This document shows, one piece after another, positions 9,428 through 17,928 of a stretch of 64,000 nt of DNA (position 1 is the first letter of the stretch; each line of letters begins with the position of its first letter). The stretch spans positions 62,001 to 126,000 of the forward strand of contig NZ_JADYVE010000011.1 in NCBI RefSeq assembly GCF_020193655.1, in the 5' to 3' direction. The notes under the pieces are model-generated. The model had not been told where the DNA came from and did not search any database. It was given only the letters and a program-made list of their open reading frames with translations. The position numbers and the translations under genes are program-made. The stretch comes from Ensifer sp. IC3342. GTDB lineage: Bacteria; Pseudomonadota; Alphaproteobacteria; Rhizobiales; Rhizobiaceae.

Positions 9428-9506
9428 GGAGAGAAGTTGTCTATTCCGGGCGCATGCTGCAGAGAGTTGGACTAAATAACCGGGATTGGAGAGCCGGATT
9501 GTCTAT
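9428..9506. promoter_or_regulatory. Two GGAGAG-N(3/5)-TTGTCTAT repeats upstream of doeC
   Basis: On the plus strand GGAGAG followed by TTGTCTAT occurs at 9428-9444 and again at 9488-9506, about 60 bp apart, in the doeX-doeC spacer. The second copy overlaps the doeX stop codon. Paired sites about six helical turns apart fit the multimeric wrapping mode of Lrp/AsnC regulators, so they are candidate DoeX sites controlling doeCD. Not proven. Confidence 0.45.
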
Positions 9507-9988
9507 GGTGTTTGAGACAGCAGGCTGGTGAGGGGGAGCTGGGTTTCTTCCTTGACCGTCTTGGTGACGATGTAGGTGAAATAGCGGTCTATGCCCAACT
9601 CGCGATTCAGCAAGCCATCGATCAGTCGCTGGTAGGCGTCGACGTCCGGTGTCATGATTTTCAGAATATAGTCGACGCCTCCGCCGACCGACCAGCAGGC
9701 GACGATTTCGGGGATCGAGGCGACCACGCGTTCAAAGCGTTCGAAATCGGTTTGGCGGTGGTTGCCGAGCGTGATCTCCGTGAGAACGCTCGTGACCGGA
9801 GTGACTCGGCGCATGGCGAGCCGTGCGTGATAACCCGTCACTATGCCGGCCTTTTCCAGTTTCCTCAGCCTGAGCCAGCAAGGTGTTGGCGACAGCCCCG
9901 CCTTCTCGGCAAGCGCCAGCTTGGTAATCCGTCCATCCTTCTGGATCGCTTCAAGGATGCGCAAATCAATGGCGTCAAGCTTGATCAT
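9503..9988 (-). CDS. doeX: Lrp/AsnC family transcriptional regulator (DoeX-like)
   Basis: A 161-residue Lrp/AsnC regulator. The N-terminal winged helix contains LDAIDLRILEAIQKDGR and the recognition region LAEKAGLSPTPCWLRLRKLE; the rest is the RAM effector-binding domain. The start at 9988 overlaps the stop of the GntR gene (ATGA), so the two regulators are translationally coupled. DoeX/AsnC proteins accompany ectoine degradation genes in Halomonas and many Proteobacteria and respond to pathway amino acids. It lies between the importer/GntR block and doeCD and probably controls this half of the island. Confidence 0.85.
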   Translation of the reverse strand: MIKLDAIDLRILEAIQKDGRITKLALAEKAGLSPTPCWLRLRKLEKAGIVTGYHARLAMRRVTPVTSVLTEITLGNHRQTDFERFERVVASIPEIVACWSVGGGVDYILKIMTPDVDAYQRLIDGLLNRELGIDRYFTYIVTKTVKEETQLPLTSLLSQTP

Positions 9989-10716
9989 GCCTTGGAACGC
10001 TCTTCGGACAGTTCCGACTTGTCGGCATAGGCCATCATGCGGTGGAAGCTCATCGAGATGTGGGCCCGGCGAATGTATCCGATCGCCTCCCAATCGCCGA
10101 TTTCGGCGGCCGACAGAACAGCCTGCATCTCGCTGCGGAAGGCCGAGAATTCTTCTGCCAGTCCGAGTTTCGGCATCATTTTCAGCACGACGCGAACGAC
10201 CTGATAGTAAAGCCGCTCGCTGATCTCCCGCAGCGGCAGGTTTCCTGTGAATGCCCTGATTTCGGTAAAGAATGCCATGTTCAGGTGCAGGAAGGCCTTT
10301 TGCGTGGGATTTTTCATCTCCTCGTCGCAGCGGGCGATCAGCGCCCTGATCCGTTCCAGATCCTCGGCGCTGCGCGGGATCGGCGAAAGCTTGCCGACCA
10401 AAAGCGCAAGTTCCATGCGCAAATGATAGATCTGCACCAACTCGCTGATATCGGGGTCGGTCACAATGGTCCCGACGCCATGCACCGATTCCACCAGCCC
10501 CTCGGATTCCAGCCTTGCCAGCACACGCCTTACGGGCGTGCGGCTGGTGGAAAATTCCTTCGCCAACTCTTCCTCGGACAGGCGGCTGCTCGGCGCGTAC
10601 TCGAGCATGCAGATGCGGTCCCTGAGAGTATGGTATATCCGGTCGAACCTCTCTCTGACCGATACCGGCTGGAAGGATGCGCTGGTTTCCACATTGTCGG
10701 GCAATTCAGGCTGCAA
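9985..10716 (-). CDS. GntR family (FCD domain) transcriptional regulator
   Basis: A 243-residue FadR-subfamily GntR regulator: the winged helix holds YHTLRDRICMLEYAPSSRLSEE and EFSTSRTPVRRVLARLE, followed by an all-helical FCD ligand domain with the usual metal-binding histidines (e.g. HLNMAF). The start is uncertain. TTG at 10716 directly follows the ehuA stop (3 nt gap) and has AGGA upstream; GTG at 10692 is an alternative. It replaces the MocR-type EnuR that usually controls ectoine genes. The repeated GTAYAC motifs between ehuB and the first M24 gene are its most likely operators. Confidence 0.82.
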   Translation of the reverse strand: MQPELPDNVETSASFQPVSVRERFDRIYHTLRDRICMLEYAPSSRLSEEELAKEFSTSRTPVRRVLARLESEGLVESVHGVGTIVTDPDISELVQIYHLRMELALLVGKLSPIPRSAEDLERIRALIARCDEEMKNPTQKAFLHLNMAFFTEIRAFTGNLPLREISERLYYQVVRVVLKMMPKLGLAEEFSAFRSEMQAVLSAAEIGDWEAIGYIRRAHISMSFHRMMAYADKSELSEERSKA

Positions 10717-10718
10717 GG

Positions 10719-11498
10719 CTATCCTGCTTCCAAGACAGCATTCAGAAACTGTCTTGTCCTTTCGTTCTTGGGGTTTCCAAAGATTTCCGCAGGGGAGCCC
10801 TGCTCGCAAATCTTACCTTGGTAGAAGAAGCACACCCTGTCCGAAAACTCCTTGGCGAAACCCATCTGGTGGGTAACCATGAGCATGGTCAGGTCGTGTT
10901 CGCGGCCGATCTTCCTTATAACCTGCAGAACTTCGCCCACAAGTTCCGGGTCGAGCGCCGACGTTACCTCGTCGAACAGCATGATCTTCGGCCGCATTGC
11001 AAGCGCCCGCGCGATTGCCACACGCTGCTGCTGGCCGCCTGACAGCTGCGAGGGGTAGTGATCCTTCTTGGCCGACAGGCCGACCATGTCGAGGAGCTCC
11101 GCGGCGCGTTCCTCAGCCTCCGAGCGCTTCAATCCGAGCACGGTTATCGGAGCTTCGATGCAGTTTCCCATCGCCGTCATGTGCGGGAACAGGTTGAAGG
11201 ATTGGAATACCATGCCGATTTTCGCGCGGATCCGGCGTATGTGCTTGGTGGTCGCGGGCACAAGCTTGCCGTTCTGCATCATATGCGTCATCGGCTCTCC
11301 ATCGACCCAGAGGACACCGTCATTGATGGCCTCCAGCGTCATGAGCATGCGCAGCACGGTCGTCTTGCCGGAGCCCGAGGGGCCGATGATGGACACCTTC
11401 TCGCCACGGCCGATATCGAGGTTGAGATTGTCGAGAACGGTGAGCGCGCCGTAGCGTTTTGAAACGTTCTCGAAACGAACCATTGGCATGTCGTTCAT
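10719..11498 (-). CDS. ehuA: Ectoine-type ABC transporter ATP-binding protein EhuA
   Basis: A 259-residue polar-amino-acid type ATPase. Walker A GPSGSGKTT, signature LSGGQQQRVAIARALAM, Walker B IMLFDEVTSALDPELVGEVL and the switch VTHQMGFA are all present. The start has GGAGA at proper spacing and the gene follows the second permease by 3 bp. In the S. meliloti ectoine importer the same class of ATPase serves EhuBCD. Its role is energising uptake of ectoine/hydroxyectoine or related solutes at the inner membrane. Confidence 0.88.
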   Translation of the reverse strand: MNDMPMVRFENVSKRYGALTVLDNLNLDIGRGEKVSIIGPSGSGKTTVLRMLMTLEAINDGVLWVDGEPMTHMMQNGKLVPATTKHIRRIRAKIGMVFQSFNLFPHMTAMGNCIEAPITVLGLKRSEAEERAAELLDMVGLSAKKDHYPSQLSGGQQQRVAIARALAMRPKIMLFDEVTSALDPELVGEVLQVIRKIGREHDLTMLMVTHQMGFAKEFSDRVCFFYQGKICEQGSPAEIFGNPKNERTRQFLNAVLEAG

Positions 11499-11501
11499 CT
11501 T

Positions 11502-12149
11502 TTATCTCCGCTGCAACCAGGATTCGAGCATCCGGATGATGCCCGCTGAAACGAGACTCATAACCAGGAAGAACACCCCGACGAGCGTGACGGGCTCGGT
11601 ATAGCGGAAGGTTTCGGATCCGATGTTCTTTGCGGTCTGCATGAGCTCGAGGACCGCAATGGCCGAGAGCAAGGGCGTCTCCTTGAATAGCGCGATCAGA
11701 TAGTTTCCGAGCGCAGGAACGACGGGAGGCAGAGCCTGAGGCAGGATTATATCCTTGAAAGTGTTCCACGGGGACAGATTGAGAGCGATCGATGCCTCCC
11801 ATTGGCCCCTCGGAACGTTCTCGAATCCGGCCCGGTAAACCTCGGAGCAATAGGCGGCGTAGTGAATGCCTATGGCGGCCACGCCCGCCGTGAACGCATC
11901 CAACACGATTCCTGCCTTCGGCAAGACGAAGTAGAGGAAGAATATCTGGATGAGCAGGGGCGTCGACCGGATGAGTTCCACCAACACTGTGACCACGACG
12001 CCGGCAACCGGAAAAGCCAGCCTGATGGAGGCGAGCACGAGCCCGAGTGTCGCGGCTATGACGAAACCCAGAGCGGTTGCTTCGACCGTCATGATCGCCG
12101 CCCGGGCAAGGACCGGCAGAATCTCGAATGTGAATGTCCAATCCCACAT
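11502..12149 (-). CDS. ehuD: Ectoine-type ABC transporter permease EhuD
   Basis: A 215-residue permease of the polar amino acid (HisM/HisQ) class, with the loop PRGQWEASIALNLS and ILPQALPPVVPALGNYLIALFKETPLLS, which resembles what I recall of EhuD. About five membrane helices are visible. It overlaps the first permease by one base (stop/start). It forms a heterodimer with EhuC. The assignment as EhuD rather than a general amino-acid permease rests on residue patterns from memory plus the surrounding ectoine genes. Confidence 0.83.
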   Translation of the reverse strand: MWDWTFTFEILPVLARAAIMTVEATALGFVIAATLGLVLASIRLAFPVAGVVVTVLVELIRSTPLLIQIFFLYFVLPKAGIVLDAFTAGVAAIGIHYAAYCSEVYRAGFENVPRGQWEASIALNLSPWNTFKDIILPQALPPVVPALGNYLIALFKETPLLSAIAVLELMQTAKNIGSETFRYTEPVTLVGVFFLVMSLVSAGIIRMLESWLQRR

Positions 12150-12877
12150 CAGGCGACCCTTCCGCGTGTCAGTCCCCTCGACGCGCGCTGCTCAAGCAGG
12201 CGCATGCCAATGGTGACGGTTAGAGAAATGGCCAGATACATCAGCAGCACGAGGGTAAACACAGGGACCGTCTTCAGCGTTGACTGGTTCATTTGCTGGG
12301 CCTTGAAAGTGAGGTCCGCCAGCGTAATCAGGGAAACGAGCGACGTGGACTTCACCAGCTCGATAAAGAGGTTGCCCCAGGGCGGGATCATGGCCGTAAA
12401 GGCCTGCGGCAGGATGATCCGACGCAGCATTTGCGCTTTCGACATGTTGAGCGCGATCGAAGCCTCCCACTGTCCGCGGGCCACGGACACGATGGCGCCT
12501 CGGACCACCTCCGCTCCGTAGGCTCCAATATTCAGGCCGAGCGCCAGAACCGCCACGACGAAGGCGTCTAGGAAGACGCCGAATTGCGGCAGGACGAAAT
12601 AGAGCCAAAAGAGCTGCACCAACGCGGATGTCCCGCGGAAGATTTCGATGTAGGTCGTCGAAAGCCACCTTATCGGCAGAGGGCCGTAGAGCTTTGCGAG
12701 CGCTGCTATCAGCGCCATGAACACGGCGAGTACGGCTCCCAGAAGCGTTATCTCTACCGTCAGCACGGCGCCTTCGAGCAAACCCGGCATGAAGAGCCGG
12801 TATTCAGCGTTGGCCGAAAGCAGGGCAATCAGCAGCAACGTTCCCGCGAGCATCGCGGTGAGCATACGAATCCACAT
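12149..12877 (-). CDS. ehuC: Ectoine-type ABC transporter permease EhuC
   Basis: A 242-residue polar-amino-acid permease. The region LALGLNIGAYGAEVVRGAI with ARGQWEASIALNM, IPPWGNLFIELVKST and KAQQMNQSTLKTVP matches the recalled pattern of EhuC. It starts 63 bp behind ehuB with AGGGA upstream. It makes the transmembrane pore together with EhuD; both EAA-type loops interact with EhuA. Confidence 0.83.
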   Translation of the reverse strand: MWIRMLTAMLAGTLLLIALLSANAEYRLFMPGLLEGAVLTVEITLLGAVLAVFMALIAALAKLYGPLPIRWLSTTYIEIFRGTSALVQLFWLYFVLPQFGVFLDAFVVAVLALGLNIGAYGAEVVRGAIVSVARGQWEASIALNMSKAQMLRRIILPQAFTAMIPPWGNLFIELVKSTSLVSLITLADLTFKAQQMNQSTLKTVPVFTLVLLMYLAISLTVTIGMRLLEQRASRGLTRGRVA

Positions 12878-12940
12878 CTGGGTCCCTCATGAACGCAGGG
12901 ATTGGAAGTGCGGCGCTTTCGCGCCGCCGGCCAGAAGGCG

Positions 12941-13804
12941 TTACTCGCCTGCGCAGAGCTGCGCGGTCGTCTTGTTGGGCAGATAGCCCTTGCCAAAGCC
13001 AAGCGGTTCGACGAGGGCGATGTGTTCCGGGGTACCCAGGAAGGCGGCGAGTTCCTTGTTAAAGGCCTCGACGAGGTCCGTGTCTTCCTTGCGGAAGCCG
13101 AAGCCGCCGTGCCCCTTGACCGACTTTCCGGCAACTTCGCCGAAGGGTTCGGTCGACTCCACGCCTTCCGCCTTCTTGGCCATATCGGCGATTGAGAGCG
13201 CGGTAAGCGCTGCCGCATCCGCACGGCCGGCTTGAACAGCGGCGACGAGGCTGGACTGATCAGGAAGGGAGACGACCTGCTCGGCGGAGACGCCGGCATC
13301 CTTAGCGTAGCCACTTTCCACAGCACCGGCCATCACCGCGAGCTTCAGGTCCTTGTTGGACGCGAACGTGGAATAGTCTTTGACGCCCTTGGGATTGCCC
13401 TTCGCAACCAGCATGGCCTGCCCGATACCATAAGAGGGCTCGGAGAAGGCGATCTCGGCGCAGCGCTTGGGATTGATGAACATGCCCGCCGCGATGATGT
13501 CGAAACGGCCTGCCTTCAGGCCTGGAATGAGCGAACCGAACTCGGTGAGGACGCCGTCCACTTCGGCAATGCCCATTTTCTTGAGCACGGCCTTGGCGAC
13601 TTCCGGGGCCTCTCCCGTGAGCTTTCCGTCCGGAGTGGCGAATCCGAAGGGTGCCTCATTAGCAAACCCGATGCGGATATAGCCGGCAGCCTTTGCTTTC
13701 TCCAGAGTTGTTTCTGCATGGGCGAAGCCGGAGAAGGATACGGCGGCGAGGGTGAGGGCTGCGGCCCTCAGTGCATTCCTGCGGGAAATGAGAGTTTTGA
13801 ACAT
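12941..13804 (-). CDS. ehuB: Ectoine/hydroxyectoine-type periplasmic binding protein EhuB
   Basis: A 287-residue family 3 solute-binding protein. A Sec signal peptide ends about residue 30 (FSGFAHA). The mature N-terminus (GYIRIGFANEAPFGFATPDG) and RFDIIAAGMFINPKRC are the pattern I know from EhuB, in which an acidic residue, a conserved Arg and a cage of aromatics hold ectoine. AAGGGGA precedes the ATG. It is first in the ehuBCDA order and divergent from the catabolic operon, so both are probably controlled from the shared 191-bp promoter. Ligand is inferred: the sox and extra hydrolase genes nearby mean it could accept other osmolytes. Confidence 0.85.
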   Translation of the reverse strand: MFKTLISRRNALRAAALTLAAVSFSGFAHAETTLEKAKAAGYIRIGFANEAPFGFATPDGKLTGEAPEVAKAVLKKMGIAEVDGVLTEFGSLIPGLKAGRFDIIAAGMFINPKRCAEIAFSEPSYGIGQAMLVAKGNPKGVKDYSTFASNKDLKLAVMAGAVESGYAKDAGVSAEQVVSLPDQSSLVAAVQAGRADAAALTALSIADMAKKAEGVESTEPFGEVAGKSVKGHGGFGFRKEDTDLVEAFNKELAAFLGTPEHIALVEPLGFGKGYLPNKTTAQLCAGE

Positions 13805-13871
13805 GGGTTCCCCTTTTATTTAAAGATGGTGTTCGCCTCGGACGGCATGAATGCCTCGCGAGAGAATAGAA

Positions 13872-13985
13872 GTATACATCTGACTCTCGCTTTGGCAAGG
13901 TGGTCAGCAAAAATCTCAAATATGCCGAGACCATGTTGCGTGCCGCGCAAAATGATGTACACATCTATGGCGTCGTACACGATGG
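13872..13985. promoter_or_regulatory. Divergent promoter with three GTAYAC repeats
   Basis: The spacer between ehuB and the first M24 gene holds GTATACATCT at 13872-13881, GTACACATCT at 13957-13966 and GTACACGATGG from 13975. The first two share GTAyACATCT and are 85 bp apart; the last two are 18 bp apart. GTAYAC fits the core of FadR-type GntR operators. They probably let the FCD regulator at 9985-10716 control uptake and catabolism together. Confidence 0.5.
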
Positions 13986-13995
13986 AGGAGATGTC

Positions 13996-15177
13996 GTGAG
14001 CAGGTCGGCTGTTTTTACCGCGGCGGAGTATTCCCGCCGGATCCGTGACGTGAAGAAGCGCATGGAGCGGGCGGGCTTCGATCTCATTATTTGTCAAGAT
14101 CCTGCGAACATGGGCTGGCTCACCGGCTACGACGGCTGGTCGTTCTATGTTCCGCAATGTGTTCTCGTGCACGTGGACGAGGAGCTGCCTATCTGGTTCG
14201 GCCGGGCGCAGGACGAGAAGAGCGCGCTTCTGACGACCGGCCTACCTCAGAGCAACGTCGTGCCGTTCTCGGAGTATCTGGTGCAGAACCCGGAAGGCCA
14301 CCCTTTCGACGAGCTTGCCGAGCGGGTACGCGCCCGTGGCTGGGGGAAGGCGCGCATCGGTGTGGAGATGGACGCACACTACTACACGGCGCGGTGTCAC
14401 GCCCATCTCGTCAAAGGGCTTCCAGACGCCAGCTTTTCCAACAATGGCGACCTGGTCAATTGGGCGCGCCTGATCAAATCCGAGCCCGAACTGGCCCTGA
14501 TGCGTGAGGCCGGCGCCATTTGCTCCCATGCGATGGAGCGGGCCATCGCCAAGATGAGCCCCGGGGTGCCGCAGAACGAAGTCATCGCCGAGCTCTATCA
14601 CGCCCAGATCATGGGCGTGGGGGGTCTCGGCGGCGATTATGCCGCCATCTGCCCACTGATGCCCGTCGGCGAAGGCACTGCCACGCCGCATCTGACCTGG
14701 ACCGAGGATCCTCTGCCGCAGTCCGGCCTCGCGATCCTTGAAATCGCCGGGGTCAGGCGACGTTACCATGCGGCGCTTACCCGCACTGTGCACTTCGGCC
14801 GGCCGCCGCAGACCTACATTGATATCGCCCAGGCCATCGTCGACGGTGTGGACGCCGGGCTCGAAAAGGCGCGTTCCGGCAACACCGCCGAGGAGGTCGA
14901 GGCCGCATGGCAGGCGCTTCTGCGCAGCCGGGGACTGAAGAAGGAAAGCCGCGTCGGTTATCCGATCGGCTTGGCCTATCCGCCGGACTGGGGCGAGCGC
15001 ACGGTCAGTCTCCGGCCGGGCGACCGGACCGAGTTACAGCCGGGCATGTGCTTTCACATGATGGCGGGCGTCTGGCTTGGCGATTTCGGCCTGGCGATAT
15101 CCGAGTCCTTCGTCGTCACGGACCGGGGCGGGGAGAAGCTTTGCGCGTCGCCCCGGGAGCTGATCGTCGTCGAATAG
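13996..15177 (+). CDS. M24-family creatinase-fold hydrolase, DoeA/EutD-like paralogue 1
   Basis: A 393-residue pita-bread hydrolase (creatinase N-domain plus M24 C-domain), the same length as the DoeA at 23356 and clearly its close paralogue: both share WLTGYDGWSFYV, IGVEMD, PHLTW, RYH, GYPIGL(A/S)YPPDWGER and LRPGDRTEL. The start is GTG at 13996 behind GGAGGAG. The Asp/Asp metal ligands of true aminopeptidases are replaced (EIAGVRRRYHAALTRT), so it should work without metal, like creatinase and ectoine hydrolase. Those enzymes cleave amidine or guanidine C-N bonds. Being first in the operon with sox genes, its substrate may be a creatine-like or ectoine-like solute rather than ectoine itself. 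Confidence 0.85.
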   Translation: MSRSAVFTAAEYSRRIRDVKKRMERAGFDLIICQDPANMGWLTGYDGWSFYVPQCVLVHVDEELPIWFGRAQDEKSALLTTGLPQSNVVPFSEYLVQNPEGHPFDELAERVRARGWGKARIGVEMDAHYYTARCHAHLVKGLPDASFSNNGDLVNWARLIKSEPELALMREAGAICSHAMERAIAKMSPGVPQNEVIAELYHAQIMGVGGLGGDYAAICPLMPVGEGTATPHLTWTEDPLPQSGLAILEIAGVRRRYHAALTRTVHFGRPPQTYIDIAQAIVDGVDAGLEKARSGNTAEEVEAAWQALLRSRGLKKESRVGYPIGLAYPPDWGERTVSLRPGDRTELQPGMCFHMMAGVWLGDFGLAISESFVVTDRGGEKLCASPRELIVVE

Positions 15178-15237
15178 ACGCCCATTGATATCCATTCGAA
15201 GCGCCGCCGACTGAGCGCGGAAGACAAGAGAGAAACC

Positions 15238-16386
15238 ATGGACGGTAATCCTTTTACCGATGGCGAGATCGCGCGCCGTCTTGATGCTGTAAGAGCCGGG
15301 CTCGTCGATCGCGGGCTCGATGCAGCGGTCTTCGCATCGCCGGAAAACATCTTTTACCTGACGGGCCTCGATCATTGGGGCTATTTCGCGCCCCACCTTC
15401 TCATCGTTCCGGTCCGGGGCGTACCCACCCTCGTCACGCGTGCGATGGAGCGGGTGACGATCGAAAATCATGTCCGCGCAGCCGAGTTCCGCGGCCACAG
15501 CGACAGCGAAACCGCAGCCGACCTCGCGTCGCGCATTCTCAACGACCGGGGTTTTGCCGGAAAGCGGCTCGGGCTCGAGCAATGGACCTCCGGGCTGAGC
15601 CATGGGCTTGCACGGCGGCTGGAATCGCTGGTGTCGGCCGAGTGGAGCGATGTCTCCAACCTGGTGGACCACCTGAGATTGGTAAAGAGTGCCGAGGAGC
15701 AAGTTCTCATGCGGCGGGCCGCTGCGGTCACCGACGCGGCAGCGAGCGCCGCCATCGAGGCGATCGCGGACGGTGCACGCGAGCGCGACGTTGCTGCGGA
15801 GTGCATCGCCGCGATGACCCGCGCGGGGGGGCATGTGCCGGGCTTCGGCCCCTTCATCCGTCCGGCCTCCCGGCTTGGCGAGGAGCACACGACATGGGGA
15901 TCTGGAAACTACCGCCAGGGGGAACCGGTCTTCATCGAGCTTTCCGGATGCATCTCGCGCTATCACGCGCCTCTGGGACGCCTGATCCGGCTTGGAGGCA
16001 TCAGCGACGCCGATGCGCGCATGGCGGAAGTGACGGCTGCGGCCTTCAATGCGGTGGTCGGGGCGCTGAGGCCCGGCGCGCGCGCCCGTGAGGTCTACGC
16101 CGCCTGGCAGGCTGTCGTGGATGACGCGGGACTTTCCCATTACCGCCGCCATCACTGCGGCTACTGCGTGGGCGTCGGCCAGCCCCCGTCGTGGACTGGT
16201 GGAAATACGGTGACTGGTCTCAGGCACGATTCCGATCTCGATATCCGCACGGGGATGAGCTTCCACATCCTTTCCTGGCTTATGGGGACCGGCAAGGGCG
16301 ACGATTTCGTTTCCAACACCGTGTTGTTGACGGAGACCGGACCCGAGGTGCTGACGCGAACGCCGCTCGGCCCGATCGTTCGATAG
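15238..16386 (+). CDS. M24-family creatinase-fold hydrolase, divergent paralogue 2
   Basis: A 382-residue creatinase-fold protein, more distant from DoeA than its neighbour. The N-domain contains FYLTGLDHWGYFAPHLL; the C-domain keeps equivalents of the DoeA active-site patches: HTTW, ELSGCISRYHAPLGR and GYCVGVGQPPSW. As in the paralogues the canonical metal ligands are not visible, pointing to a metal-independent amidine/guanidine or amide hydrolase. It lies 60 bp downstream of paralogue 1 and 9 bp upstream of soxB, so the product may feed the sarcosine oxidase. Creatinase (creatine to sarcosine plus urea) is one testable option; the sequence alone does not settle it. Confidence 0.78.
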   Translation: MDGNPFTDGEIARRLDAVRAGLVDRGLDAAVFASPENIFYLTGLDHWGYFAPHLLIVPVRGVPTLVTRAMERVTIENHVRAAEFRGHSDSETAADLASRILNDRGFAGKRLGLEQWTSGLSHGLARRLESLVSAEWSDVSNLVDHLRLVKSAEEQVLMRRAAAVTDAAASAAIEAIADGARERDVAAECIAAMTRAGGHVPGFGPFIRPASRLGEEHTTWGSGNYRQGEPVFIELSGCISRYHAPLGRLIRLGGISDADARMAEVTAAAFNAVVGALRPGARAREVYAAWQAVVDDAGLSHYRRHHCGYCVGVGQPPSWTGGNTVTGLRHDSDLDIRTGMSFHILSWLMGTGKGDDFVSNTVLLTETGPEVLTRTPLGPIVR

Positions 16387-16395
16387 GACTTTGTC

Positions 16396-17652
16396 ATGAG
16401 CCGTTATTCGGTCTTCTCGCTGCTGCGCCACGCAGCCACAGGCAACCGAGGATGGCAACGCGCATGGCGCGCCGCCACTCCGAAGGCCTCCTATGACGTC
16501 GTCATCATCGGCGGCGGCGGGCACGGCCTCGCAACCGCGTTCTATCTCGCCGAGAACCACGGCATCCGCAACGTGGCGGTGCTGGAGAAGGGCTATATCG
16601 GCGGCGGCAATGTGGGCCGGAACACCACGGTCATCCGGTCGAACTATCTGCTGGACGGCAATACCCAGTTCTACGAGTTCTCCATGAAGCTCTGGGAGGG
16701 AATGTCGGCCGCCCTGAACTTCAACGTCATGTTCTCGCAACGCGGCCAGCTCGTGACGGCACATTCGGCGGATCAGCTCGACACGTTCAGCCACCGCGCC
16801 AATGTCATGCGCTCAAACGGCATCGATGCGGAGATTCTCGACCGGGACGCCGTGCGCAAGCTTGTGCCCTATCTCGACTTCTCCGACACCGCTCGGTTTC
16901 CGATCCATGGGGCGATCTTCCAGGGGCGCGCCGGCACCGCCCGCCATGATGCGGTCGCATGGGGCTATGCGCGCGCGGCGAGCGGTCACGGTGTCGACAT
17001 CATCGAGGGCTGCGAAGTTACGGACTTTGTCCGGCAGGATGATCGGATCGTCGGCGTCGAAACCACTCGCGGCCGCATCGGTGCCGGCCGGGTCGGTCTT
17101 GCGGTGGCCGGCCACACCTCCGTCCTGGCCCAGAAGGCCGGACTGGAGCTCCCGATCGAGAGCCATCTGCTCCAGGCCTTCGTGACGGAGCCGGTCAAGC
17201 CTTTGGTCGACCATGTCGTTGCCTACGGGGCGGACCACTTCTACCTCAGCCAGTCGGACAAGGGCGGCCTTGTCTTTGGCGGCAATCTCGACGGCTACAA
17301 CTCTTACTCCCAGCGCGGCAACACCGGCGTGCTGCGCGAGGTCTGCGAAGCAGCGATTGCGCTGATGCCGAACATCTCGCGCCTGCGCCTGCTGCGCCAT
17401 TGGGGCGGCATCATGGACATGACGCCGGACGCAAGCCCGATCATTTCGCTGACTCCTGTCGATGGTCTCTATCTGAACGGCGGCTGGTGCTACGGCGGGT
17501 TCAAGGCGACGCCCGCATCCGGCTGGTGCTTCGCCGAGATGCTGGCGACCGGCGAGACGCCTGCCCTTATCCGCGGCTACGGGCTGGGGCGCTTCCGCAG
17601 CGGGCACATGATCGACGAAGCGGGTGCCGGCCCCTTCGCCTGGCTTCAATAG
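16396..17652 (+). CDS. soxB: Heterotetrameric sarcosine oxidase beta subunit SoxB
   Basis: A 418-residue flavoprotein of the DAO family. The FAD-binding loop is VVIIGGGGHGLATAFYLAENHG from about residue 35. H184 in TARHDAVAWG aligns with the histidine that carries covalent FMN in characterised tetrameric sarcosine oxidases. The C-terminus has the usual MDMTPDASPIIS, NGGWCYGGFK and GHMIDE patches. The N-terminal R-H-A-A-T-G-N-R-G-W extension is typical. It carries the site where N-methyl glycine (or a related secondary amine) is oxidised. Order soxB-D-A-G is standard and the spacing to soxD is 9 bp. Confidence 0.93.
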   Translation: MSRYSVFSLLRHAATGNRGWQRAWRAATPKASYDVVIIGGGGHGLATAFYLAENHGIRNVAVLEKGYIGGGNVGRNTTVIRSNYLLDGNTQFYEFSMKLWEGMSAALNFNVMFSQRGQLVTAHSADQLDTFSHRANVMRSNGIDAEILDRDAVRKLVPYLDFSDTARFPIHGAIFQGRAGTARHDAVAWGYARAASGHGVDIIEGCEVTDFVRQDDRIVGVETTRGRIGAGRVGLAVAGHTSVLAQKAGLELPIESHLLQAFVTEPVKPLVDHVVAYGADHFYLSQSDKGGLVFGGNLDGYNSYSQRGNTGVLREVCEAAIALMPNISRLRLLRHWGGIMDMTPDASPIISLTPVDGLYLNGGWCYGGFKATPASGWCFAEMLATGETPALIRGYGLGRFRSGHMIDEAGAGPFAWLQ

Positions 17653-17661
17653 GAGAGCGAG

Positions 17662-17928
17662 ATGCTTCGTATCGACTGCCCCTGCTGCGGCGTGCGTGAC
17701 CATAGCGAATTCCGTTACGGCGGCGATGCGACCGTCGAGCGGCCCGCGCACGACAATCCGGATCTCGATGCCTGGTACCGCTACGTCTACTTGCGGGCCA
17801 ATCCCAAGGGGCTGCATCGGGAATATTGGCAGCACGTTCTCGGCTGCCGCCAATGGCTCGTCGTCGAGCGCGACACGGTCACGCATTCGATCCATTCGGT
17901 CAGTTTTTCAAGAAGGCAACGGGCATGA
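17662..17928 (+). CDS. soxD: Sarcosine oxidase delta subunit SoxD
   Basis: An 88-residue small subunit. C6 and C9 in CPCCG together with H58 and C62 (EYWQHVLGC) form the zinc site expected for SoxD. GGAGAG... lies just before the ATG, and the gene overlaps soxA by 4 bp (ATGA). It is a structural subunit of the cytoplasmic alpha-beta-gamma-delta complex. Length and motif spacing are normal. Confidence 0.92.
   Translation: MLRIDCPCCGVRDHSEFRYGGDATVERPAHDNPDLDAWYRYVYLRANPKGLHREYWQHVLGCRQWLVVERDTVTHSIHSVSFSRRQRA

Noticed and set aside
15238..16386. Naming the second M24 protein creatinase or Xaa-Pro dipeptidase
   Set aside because: Motifs support the creatinase fold only; substrate residues cannot be assigned without alignment or assay.
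15034..16794. 586-codon minus-strand frame across the second M24 gene
   Set aside because: Spans parts of three plus-strand genes with real motifs; no family features.
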